From contig JBEKJU010000200.1 in the NCBI GenBank assembly GCA_050011095.1, positions 1 to 6,734 on the forward strand: DNA of 6,734 bases, read 5' to 3'. This document shows positions 1 through 5,362 of the stretch, one piece after another; the stretch's first letter is position 1; every line of letters starts with the position of its first letter. A program made the position numbers and the translations under genes. This DNA comes from JBEKJU01 sp050011095 (lineage in GTDB: Bacteria > Desulfobacterota > Syntrophorhabdia > Syntrophorhabdales > WCHB1-27). The notes under the pieces are model-generated. The model ran no database searches, was not told the DNA's origin, and saw nothing but the letters and a program-made list of their open reading frames with translations.

Positions 1-232
1 CCCTGTCAGGGCCGACGTCTGTTAACAGGCCAAAAAGGCTCGGCGGGGAGTACTATCTACAGCATCATCCGCAAGGGACCAACACCGCCGTTTTTGGTAC
101 CCGTTTGAGCGGCGCCAACAGTTTTTTCTCTCCATTCTACTTTACTATCCCATAAAAGAGCAAAAAGGGCGAGGCACAATCTCATCCATACGTCACCTGC
201 TTACCTTCCCTCTTCCTTCATCTGATAAGCCG
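1..232. other. Left-edge stretch without a recognisable gene
   Basis: No gene or RNA is recognised here. The perfect palindrome CTGTTAACAG lies at 19-28. A plus-strand frame is open from the left edge (position 3) to a TAA at 153-155, about 50 codons without a start, so it could be the tail of a gene entering from the left. A minus-strand frame running from downstream of hicB also stays open over roughly 60-160, but it has no convincing start or ribosome site. No hairpin followed by a T-run is seen after the hicB stop, so transcription from hicAB may continue leftwards out of the window. Confidence 0.4.
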
Positions 233-1678
233 TCACGATTCAAGCTTACAAAAAGACTTGTTCCTCACAAAGTCTATGTGCGATAGATACGTAAACAAAT
301 TGAATATAGTTGTAGGCTGGACATCCCTCATGCACGCGTAAAAGCCCCCATCAATGTGAAACATTACACCTTTTACGAAGTCGTACTCCTTCAAGATTCC
401 CTGTTTTTCCAATACTTCACTCGGGTCTTCAGGCTCGACGAGATTAGTTCCCATTTCTCCAAACAAAACGTGCCAAAGACAACCTTTAGCCTGCCAGATA
501 TATCGTTTTCGCTTTAGTTCTGCTTCGACAGATGACAAATACTTCATGTGATCGGTCATCGATAGATTCTGCGCATTCTCAAACACTTCAGTGTTATCCC
601 AATATTCGCCCACATATCGTTCTTGCAATGACTGTTCTGGCTTCTCAGGAAGTGGGAGTTGATCCGAAAAGTCTATCAACAAAACCGTATCTCCCAGGGA
701 AAATTGCTCTTTCTTGATATTCTGCCTTATTTTGTCGATTAGAGTCTCGACCACCAGCTTTCGAGACGAAGGATCATACGGTTTGCCAGAACTCAGGTAT
801 GGTTCATCCACTCTGGCATCAGAAACAATGATATTGCCTTGGGTCTTCTGTGCCTTTCTCGCCTCGGCAAGTTTAGCCTCTAATCTCGCTTTTCCCTCAA
901 AAGCACTTTCCATTATGTTCTTATGTTTCAATGGGCCGTCAGCCATATTCAAAGATTTCATTTCGATGTAAATCGTGTTACTTTCAAACGTTGTTTTGAA
1001 GTCAGGCGATTTACTACTGCTTTCCAATACTTTCTCGATGTTCAATACTGAATTCAGCTTCGAGAATATTATTGCTTCCGAATAGGTGTTCTTCAATTCC
1101 GTAAAGCTGCCGTAATCGTCGTACTTAGAAAGGCATTTGTCGACGAGCGTATGTAGAGTCGTAACATAGGGAGAGAATGTGCCAATTCCATGAAGGCTGT
1201 CTAACTCCATCTTTTCGACAAAACCCAATTGTACATAAAGTAATGGGTGATTGTGGCCCAAGGAGTTGATCTCCTGTTTCAGTTTAAGAAGTTTATCGAC
1301 AAGCCTTTGGGCTTCTGGCATTTTCTCTGTTCTTTTTGCTTTCGACACTTTGTGACCCTCCTCTGGGAGTTCTTGAAGGACAGTGCCGAGCCAGGCGTTA
1401 ATGCTTTGCCCTGTCCTCTTTGCCGCCACGTATATCTTGCGGTGAACATCCGGAGACACCCTTACCACAAACTTCCCTGAAAATGGTTTCTCCGGCTCTT
1501 CGCCTCTTGAACCACACATGTCAAGGTAATCGTCTACAGAGTCGTGAAAAGCCTTCTCCAATTCATCAACCGTCAGGCCTTGAAATGTCACTACGTCACG
1601 TATGCCTATCACTTCACCGTGAAATATCCTGGCCTCGTCGTCAAATTCGACCTTGGCGCTATAGCCCTTATAGGTCAT
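233..1678 (-). CDS. hicB: HicB-like antitoxin fused to a C-terminal PD-(D/E)xK nuclease-like domain
   Basis: Residues 1-60 are a typical HicB domain (MTYKGYSAKVEFDDEARIFH, then FQGLTVDELEKAFHDSVDDY). Residues 68-103 are an Arc/MetJ-type ribbon-helix-helix segment (FVVRVSPDVHRKIYVAAKRT, SINAWL). Normal HicB proteins of this type end near residue 110. Here a charged linker (about 104-122) leads into about 360 more residues. In these, E201 in a helix, P225-D226 and E239-M240-K241 (IYIEMKSL) match the E...PD...ExK signature of PD-(D/E)xK nucleases. I infer nuclease activity; the exact family is not recognised. The start is taken as ATG at 1678, nine bases after GGAG. An in-frame GTG at 1684 is also possible but lies only three bases from that site. 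The gene overlaps hicA by 11 bases, so translation is probably coupled. HicB normally binds and neutralises HicA and represses the operon. The first part is GC-richer than the nuclease part, which suggests a joined origin. Confidence 0.82.
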   Translation of the reverse strand: MTYKGYSAKVEFDDEARIFHGEVIGIRDVVTFQGLTVDELEKAFHDSVDDYLDMCGSRGEEPEKPFSGKFVVRVSPDVHRKIYVAAKRTGQSINAWLGTVLQELPEEGHKVSKAKRTEKMPEAQRLVDKLLKLKQEINSLGHNHPLLYVQLGFVEKMELDSLHGIGTFSPYVTTLHTLVDKCLSKYDDYGSFTELKNTYSEAIIFSKLNSVLNIEKVLESSSKSPDFKTTFESNTIYIEMKSLNMADGPLKHKNIMESAFEGKARLEAKLAEARKAQKTQGNIIVSDARVDEPYLSSGKPYDPSSRKLVVETLIDKIRQNIKKEQFSLGDTVLLIDFSDQLPLPEKPEQSLQERYVGEYWDNTEVFENAQNLSMTDHMKYLSSVEAELKRKRYIWQAKGCLWHVLFGEMGTNLVEPEDPSEVLEKQGILKEYDFVKGVMFHIDGGFYACMRDVQPTTIFNLFTYLSHIDFVRNKSFCKLES

Positions 1679-1931
1679 CTTCACTCACTCCTGCTTCCTG
1701 CAAAAATCGGCGCATCGATCCGACCGCGCCCTTATCAGCTTCCTTTTCGGGATGGGGTCTGTGAAATACCGCGCGAACTCCTCTCAATGCTATTCGTACC
1801 CGCGAGCCGCGCCCCTCGCTTACTTCCGCCTTTAGCGCAACGAGCATCGCCTCTATGTCAGACCAGACGAGGTCCGAGCGCGTCGGGTTTTCGAATATGG
1901 CCTGTAGCGTTCGCTTATGTTTTTTTCCCAT
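1668..1931 (-). CDS. hicA: HicA family toxin (mRNA interferase)
   Basis: This 87-residue protein matches HicA toxins of the subfamily that begins MGKKHKRTLQAIF and carries GSRVRIALRGVRAVFHRPHP near residues 42-61, followed by DKGAVGSMRRFLQEAG. HicA has a small double-stranded-RNA-binding-like fold and cleaves mRNA in the cytoplasm until HicB sequesters it. In the classical E. coli type the catalytic histidine follows GS-N; here that position holds valine and the histidines are H57 and H60. I believe this is usual in the subfamily, so it is not taken as inactivation. The gene is first in a hicA-hicB operon and overlaps the next gene. The start ATG has no Shine-Dalgarno sequence, and a promoter ends only nine bases upstream, so the message may be leaderless or nearly so. 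Confidence 0.9.
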   Translation of the reverse strand: MGKKHKRTLQAIFENPTRSDLVWSDIEAMLVALKAEVSEGRGSRVRIALRGVRAVFHRPHPEKEADKGAVGSMRRFLQEAGVSEDDL

Positions 1932-1937
1932 GCCGGT

Positions 1938-1959
1938 ATTATGATATCACATTATGATA
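1938..1959 (-). repeat. Tandem 9-bp repeats over the hicAB -10 box, likely operator
   Basis: On the plus strand ATTATGATA occurs at 1938-1946 and again at 1951-1959, separated by TCAC, a period of 13 bases. The first copy covers the -10 hexamer and the second lies in the spacer. The core TGATATCA (1942-1949) is itself a palindrome. Tandem sites over the promoter are what a ribbon-helix-helix repressor would use, so autoregulation by the HicB domain is the natural inference. Confidence 0.5.
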
Positions 1960-1969
1960 CTATAGTCAA
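1941..1969 (-). promoter_or_regulatory. Predicted sigma70-type promoter of hicAB
   Basis: On the minus strand TTGACT (1969-1964) is separated by exactly 17 bases from TATCAT (1946-1941), each matching five of six consensus bases. Transcription would begin near 1934-1935, only three or four bases before the hicA ATG at 1931. This agrees with the lack of a ribosome-binding site there. The promoter lies just beyond the right (downstream) side of the insertion sequence, so hicAB can be expressed independently of the transposase. Confidence 0.65.
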
Positions 1970-2074
1970 TGGGACACAGGCCTTGGCCGTCTGTACACAC
2001 CCTCTGCATTACGTGAATGCCGCTTGAACTTCTCACCATTTGTGGAAGGTGCTTACGTTAAGGAGTTCAGTCAA

Positions 2075-3247
2075 CTATATTTTTTTCCTCCCCTCGGGTT
2101 CGAACTGTCTTTCGTTTACCAGCATGGAAAACATTACCCTAACCAGCTTATGGGCCGTGGCAAGAACAGCCATTTTGTAGACGAGCCCGTCTTTCCTCCT
2201 TTTGAAGTAGTAGGCGCGGAAGACCTCGTTGGAGATGATGACCTTCGACGCCATGAGCCAGATGGCCCTCCGGAGATGGCGGTTCCCCCTCTTGCTGATC
2301 CTGCTCTGCCCCTTGTATTTGCCTGACTCGTGGGTGCTGGGATCGAGCCCTGCAGCCGCGATGAGCCTCTTGTCGTTCTCGAAGGCCTTGATATCTCCCC
2401 CAAGCTCAATGAGAAAGCTGAACGCCGTCTTGTCTCCAATACCCTTCATGGACGTCAGGATCTCAGCGTCTTGTTTCATCTTTTCATTTGCAAGACACGC
2501 TATGACTTTCGCGATCTCTTCGGCCTGCTCTTGAACATGGAGAAGGAGAGCGGCTTCCTGTTTGAGGATCAGGTCTTTCGCCGGGCTTGCGACGCCAACT
2601 GACGCAGCGGCCGTGTCCACAATCGTCTCAACCGACGCGGCGGATTTCCTTCCTCTTGAAAGGCCGATGGCGTTGGCAACGGCTTCATGGCCTGCCTCCC
2701 GTATCGCGTGGGCCGAAGGGAACTGGGCAAGAAGACGAAGGGTGGATTTGGTAAAAATGCCGGTGATGGTTTCCAGCTCCGGGAAGGTCACCGAGAGAAT
2801 CCTCAGCATGTCGTTCTTCAGGGCCGTCACCTGGTCGGCGAGCCTTTCCCGTCTTCTCGACAGGTCTTTGAGCTCTGCAAGCCGGGGAGGCTCCATCGCC
2901 AGGGCCTCGTTCTTGAGGAGCAGGAATTGCGCGATGGTAATCGTGGCTATCTTGTCCGTCTTCGTTTTTCTCAAGGAAAGCTTGGCGAAGTTCGCGATGA
3001 GCAGGGGATTGATGATGGCGACCCGGTACCCTTGCGCGGAAAGGTAAGAAAAGAGGGCGATGTGGTAACTGGCCGTCGATTCCATACCGAGCAGAAGAGG
3101 GCCCTCCTTCGGCAGCTGGAGGATGAGCTCCTCGAATCCCTTTCGATTCATGGGGCAGCAAACGGAGAAGGCCTTCTTGCCGTCATCGCCGATACCGCAG
3201 GCATCGAACTTCTCCTTCGACACATCGATCCCCACAAAGAGCGCCAT
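2075..3247 (-). CDS. IS110-family transposase (DEDD/RuvC-like), catalytic residue apparently lost
   Basis: This 390-residue protein has the IS110 plan: an N-terminal RuvC-like DEDD domain (GIDVSKEKFD with D8; GMESTASYH with E56; KTKTDKIAT with D98), a coiled-coil-like helical middle (about 120-265), and a C-terminal Transposase_20 domain (SMKGIGDKTA near 266-275; SGKYKGQSRISKRGNRHLRR near 308-327), where S308 is the probable nucleophile. IS110 recombinases cut and join DNA under the guidance of an element-encoded bridge RNA. The fourth acidic residue, expected three residues after D98 in the usual TDxxDA motif, is A101, encoded by GCC where GAC would give Asp. If the read is right the enzyme is probably inactive. 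The ATG at 3247 is chosen because AGGAGGT (3260-3254) sits six bases upstream; a longer frame reaching 3331 is not supported. Confidence 0.93.
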   Translation of the reverse strand: MALFVGIDVSKEKFDACGIGDDGKKAFSVCCPMNRKGFEELILQLPKEGPLLLGMESTASYHIALFSYLSAQGYRVAIINPLLIANFAKLSLRKTKTDKIATITIAQFLLLKNEALAMEPPRLAELKDLSRRRERLADQVTALKNDMLRILSVTFPELETITGIFTKSTLRLLAQFPSAHAIREAGHEAVANAIGLSRGRKSAASVETIVDTAAASVGVASPAKDLILKQEAALLLHVQEQAEEIAKVIACLANEKMKQDAEILTSMKGIGDKTAFSFLIELGGDIKAFENDKRLIAAAGLDPSTHESGKYKGQSRISKRGNRHLRRAIWLMASKVIISNEVFRAYYFKRRKDGLVYKMAVLATAHKLVRVMFSMLVNERQFEPEGRKKI

Positions 3248-3280
3248 ATGCGTACCTCCTCCAGAGTAGCAGAAAAGCAG

Positions 3281-3300
3281 GGATTGCCTCCGGCCAATCC
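3281..3300 (-). promoter_or_regulatory. Stem-loop ahead of the transposase ribosome site
   Basis: GGATTG and CAATCC form a perfect six-base stem around an eight-base loop, 20 bases before the transposase Shine-Dalgarno sequence. It could mark the 3' end of the bridge RNA or affect transposase translation. Both roles are inference. Confidence 0.35.
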
Positions 3301-3352
3301 TCCTTAAGTCACAAGGGCTCATAAGGCCCAATCAACTTATCATGGCTCAAAG

Positions 3353-3528
3353 AGGCAGGGGACAGACTGTAGTGAGGGCTCGGCGGCCCAGGAAGTCAAA
3401 AGTCCCCCTGCCTTCCTTGAGGCTAATCTTACTGCCTCTCACATCCTACTTATACAGGAATTCTTGGTAGGAGGAAGTTTACCTTATCCCCGCCTTCTCG
3501 CCACGACCTCAAGATTACACCCAAGGTC
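3353..3528 (-). ncRNA. Candidate IS110 bridge RNA region
   Basis: The strand upstream of the transposase holds consecutive hairpins. GACCTTGGG pairs with CTTGAGGTC around a six-base loop (3528-3505), using three G-U pairs that only make sense in RNA. TCCTAC pairs with GTAGGA (3472-3444) around a 17-base loop. GAGGC pairs with GCCTC (3438-3419). AGGCAGGGGGAC pairs with GTCCCCTGCCT (3413-3402 with 3363-3353, one bulge), enclosing a nested GACT/AGTC and GGGC/GCCC arm with internal loops. IS110-group elements are known to encode a bridge RNA of about this size in this place, with guide sequences in internal loops. Its exact ends, promoter and guides cannot be fixed by eye. Confidence 0.45.
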
Positions 3529-3646
3529 TCGCCCGTTTCCGATTTAGCCATTGGTCGTGACAATCGTCGCAAGGACGCCTTTCTCGAAGACGCAGGGCGC
3601 ACCTGCAGGCACTCACATCACCTGGACCTGCCAGGCAGAGGAAACG
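3529..3646. other. Gene-free junction between vapC and the insertion sequence
   Basis: Together with the transposase leader (3248-3528) this makes about 400 bases without a gene. This part should contain the left end of the insertion sequence, but I cannot place it. CCTGCAGG (3602-3609) is a palindrome, and CCTGG/CCAGG (3621-3625 and 3631-3635) make a small stem with no following T-run. No coding sequence or tRNA is seen. Confidence 0.4.
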
Positions 3647-4060
3647 TCAACGAGTCGCTGTTGAGGCGGGAGATACCAGCCTGATCCCGGGGAAATACGT
3701 TTGATATCTTGAAGTATCCCTCGTGATCAAGGTCATTCTTGCCACTGCCGCGTGAGCCCCTATGAAAAAGTCAAGGAGAGGGGAAGTTTTCTTTCCTCCC
3801 GATTGGCGGTACTTCAGAAAGCACTTGCCGGCCAGGAAGGCGGCATCCCACGGCAGAGGATCGCGACGGAACAATTCCCGGCTGACGGCCGCGTCCAGGT
3901 CTTCGATTCTTTCGAAGCCTGTCGATATCTCGGCGTAGATGACGGGATTGATAACCAGCGCGCCGTTCCAGTCCTCGATCACCCTGGTCGACCAGGACGC
4001 CCAGCGCTTATCTTCCGTCACGATATCAAGAATAACGTTGCTGTCGACGAGGGCCTCCAC
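3647..4060 (-). CDS. vapC: PIN-domain ribonuclease toxin, VapC family
   Basis: This 137-residue protein has a complete PIN domain. The acidic metal-binding set is visible in order: D6 (LVDSNVILDI), E44 (IYAEISTGFE), D97 (PLLDFFIGAHA) and D115 (LITRDTSRYQTYFPGIRLVSP). VapC toxins are Mg-dependent RNases, often acting on tRNA or rRNA, and are neutralised by the partner antitoxin. The start is GTG at 4060, which directly follows the vapB stop (TGA then GTG) and has AGGGG four bases upstream, so the pair is translationally coupled. No active-site residue is missing and the length is normal, so the toxin is probably functional. The RNA target cannot be read from sequence. Confidence 0.92.
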   Translation of the reverse strand: MEALVDSNVILDIVTEDKRWASWSTRVIEDWNGALVINPVIYAEISTGFERIEDLDAAVSRELFRRDPLPWDAAFLAGKCFLKYRQSGGKKTSPLLDFFIGAHAAVARMTLITRDTSRYQTYFPGIRLVSPASTATR

Positions 4061-4285
4061 TCATCCCCTCGTTAGCTTCATGATCTCGTCGGTGCTCAAT
4101 CTCGTGGTGGCCCTGCCTTTCATCTTCCTCACGAGGGCGCGGCGCCGATCAGATCTGTCCACTTTCGTGAGGCATACCTTTCCATCCGCCAGGAGCTCAA
4201 ATTCCACTTCCGAGCTTGCCCCGAGCCCCAGTTTGTCCCTGATCTCAAGGGGAATTGTCACCTGCCCCTTCGACGTGACCCTCAT
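4061..4285 (-). CDS. vapB: AbrB/SpoVT-type antitoxin, VapB family
   Basis: The 74-residue protein opens with the SpoVT-AbrB swapped-hairpin DNA-binding motif MRVTSKGQVTIPLEIRDKLG (residues 1-20), followed by SSEVEFELLADGKVCLTKV. Its basic C-terminal tail (DRRRALVRKMKGRATTRLST) is the likely toxin-binding segment. It should bind VapC and repress the shared promoter. The ATG at 4285 is preferred because GGAGGT (4296-4291) lies five bases upstream; an earlier in-frame TTG at 4291 overlaps that site and is unlikely to be used. It is the first gene of vapBC, abutting the toxin gene. Confidence 0.92.
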   Translation of the reverse strand: MRVTSKGQVTIPLEIRDKLGLGASSEVEFELLADGKVCLTKVDRSDRRRALVRKMKGRATTRLSTDEIMKLTRG

Positions 4286-4300
4286 CGTCAACCTCCAAAG

Positions 4301-4325
4301 TATTACTCTTACTTGATAAGTAATA
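4301..4325 (-). promoter_or_regulatory. Palindromic operator of vapBC
   Basis: TTACTT-GAT-AAGTAA (4309-4323) is a perfect inverted repeat with six-base arms that overlaps the end of the -10 box and the predicted transcription start. A wider pair, TATTACT (4301-4307) and AGTAATA (4319-4325), is nested on it, adding a third TTACT half-site. Binding by the AbrB-type antitoxin here would block initiation, the usual autoregulation of vapBC operons. Confidence 0.6.
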
Positions 4326-4350
4326 TAGCAGGAACCCGGTCGTTTGTCAT
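4322..4350 (-). promoter_or_regulatory. Predicted sigma70-type promoter of vapBC
   Basis: On the minus strand ATGACA (4350-4345) and TATATT (4327-4322) are separated by 17 bases, each one base from consensus. Transcription would begin near 4315, about 30 bases before the vapB ATG, which leaves room for the strong GGAGGT ribosome site. Confidence 0.65.
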
Positions 4351-4450
4351 CACATTGGCGGCAATGGGCGGCGGGGAGTGAGGGGGGTCATGCAAAGGGA
4401 CCCGTTCGAGTATGCAAGACGACCTCCTCGGTCACTGTTCTCCGAATTTG

Positions 4451-4479
4451 TTGACAAGGAAGCCGGAGAGCGAGACAAT
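4451..4479 (+). promoter_or_regulatory. Possible promoter of the two-helix membrane protein gene
   Basis: A perfect TTGACA (4451-4456) is followed after 17 bases by GACAAT (4474-4479), which matches only four of six -10 bases. Transcription would start about seven bases before the ATG at 4493. Confidence 0.3.
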
Positions 4480-4492
4480 ATTACCGTACACG

Positions 4493-4969
4493 ATGAAGAA
4501 CCGGGCGAACGAATACGAACTCCAAAAACTGAACGCCGACTTCAACAAGGATCTCGGCCGCCTCGGCGATGGATACAGGCGCAAGGCGGACGAGATCCTC
4601 TACGCGGACCGCTTCGGCCTTGACATGCAAAAAAGAAGGAATCGTCTCTGGGCGTGGTTTGACCGGAAAACCAGATACCAGATCGTGCCTAAAATCGTGA
4701 TAATCTCCTTTCTGCTGATTCTTGGTCTGTTCTCCGTTGTGATCCTGCTTGGCTTCCGTTACGATATGGATACTTTTCTCTCAATAAACCTGCATGGAGC
4801 ATTTATTCTTCTTGGTCTCATGCTGGGAGGAAATCTCCTCGTGCTCTTAGCGACCCTTGAAGAGTTGACGGGATATCGCCCTTGTAGAAATGTGACCAAG
4901 GACATAGTAACTAATCCGGCTTGGAAGGGCCTAAAGTGCAACGTCTGGCACCGCGAAACGGACGAGTAG
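4493..4969 (+). CDS. Small membrane protein with two transmembrane helices, unknown function
   Basis: I do not recognise this 158-residue protein. A polar, charged N-terminal part (residues 1-64, largely helical, with NEYELQKLNADFNKDLGRL) is followed by two hydrophobic stretches, about 66-88 (VIISFLLILGLFSVVILLGF) and 98-122 (HGAFILLGLMLGGNLLVLLA). A short polar tail with two cysteines (131 and 149) ends the protein. This predicts a helical hairpin with both ends on the same side of the membrane, probably cytoplasmic. The start is uncertain: the ATG at 4493 gives a natural-looking N-terminus but has no Shine-Dalgarno sequence, and the in-frame ATG at 4412 adds 27 residues of unconvincing sequence. 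It is transcribed divergently from vapBC and convergently to the next gene. Confidence 0.65.
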   Translation: MKNRANEYELQKLNADFNKDLGRLGDGYRRKADEILYADRFGLDMQKRRNRLWAWFDRKTRYQIVPKIVIISFLLILGLFSVVILLGFRYDMDTFLSINLHGAFILLGLMLGGNLLVLLATLEELTGYRPCRNVTKDIVTNPAWKGLKCNVWHRETDE

Positions 4970-5016
4970 ATCGGCTGTCAGTTCTGGTCCACAGTCTCCG
5001 CCTCCTCACTTTCCTC

Positions 5017-5340
5017 TCAATTCTTACTCTGGACAAACTTGTAAGCGCCTCTTGCCTCTACAAGATCATCTCTTGGGATTTCTACCGAAAGAATTGGCTC
5101 CCACAGGTATTCCGCACTGTCCGCCTCGTAGAAGGTGATGAGGTTATTGTCGATGACAAACTCCAGCATGAACTCCGGGATGGGGACAATGAGCTCACCG
5201 ATGCGTACCTCCAGACCGTAGCTCTTAACAGAAATGAAGACACCGCTGCCTGACGACCGCTTCAGCGCTTCCGGTTCCACATTGTACACTGGAACGATGA
5301 TGCCGCCCTGCACTTTGAGACAATTATGCACTAACTCCAT
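5017..5340 (-). CDS. Hypothetical 107-residue protein
   Basis: No family is recognised. The sequence looks mainly beta-stranded and soluble: repeated short hydrophobic strands (GGIIVPVYNVEP near 12-23, SGVFISVKSYGLEVRIGELI near 32-51, FMLEFVIDNNLITFYEAD near 57-74) end in a charged tail (DDLVEARGAYKFVQSKN). There is no signal peptide or membrane segment. The ATG at 5340 has GGAG five bases upstream, a good ribosome site. The gene follows the large 5363-6734 gene on the same strand after 22 bases, so the two are probably one operon and may act together. Confidence 0.7.
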   Translation of the reverse strand: MELVHNCLKVQGGIIVPVYNVEPEALKRSSGSGVFISVKSYGLEVRIGELIVPIPEFMLEFVIDNNLITFYEADSAEYLWEPILSVEIPRDDLVEARGAYKFVQSKN

Positions 5341-5362
5341 GCGATCTCCATTTCGGCACTGT

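Larger units (their letters stand above)
2075..3528 (-). mobile_element. IS110-family insertion sequence (minimum extent)
   Basis: The bounds run from the transposase stop to the outermost hairpin of the candidate bridge RNA; the true ends are not resolved. IS110 elements lack conventional terminal inverted repeats and usually make no target duplication, so none is expected. The gene-free side is long upstream of the transposase and short downstream (the hicAB promoter starts about 105 bases after the stop). That arrangement fits the IS110 group rather than the IS1111 group. The element lies between vapBC and hicAB in the same orientation. Confidence 0.6.

Noticed and set aside
19..48. Palindrome and GGCC...GGC segment as a terminator or attachment site
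   Set aside because: The stem beside the A/T run is only three to four bases, and no second copy that would mark an attachment site is present.
1420..1957. Plus-strand open frames opposite hicA and the hicB start
   Set aside because: They lie antisense to well-supported toxin and antitoxin genes, have no recognisable motif, and look like arginine/proline/serine-rich shadow translations.
2562..3307. Plus- and minus-strand frames overlapping the transposase
   Set aside because: The IS110 reading frame has clear family motifs; the others are shadows caused by high GC and have no domain content.
3248..3331. N-terminal extension of the transposase to 3331
   Set aside because: The strong AGGAGGT at 3260-3254 and the family-typical MALFVGIDVS start place the true start at 3247; the extension would also run through the leader hairpin.
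3602..3635. Hairpins after vapC as a terminator
   Set aside because: The stems are short (five base pairs, or a bare palindrome) and are not followed by a T-run on the minus strand.
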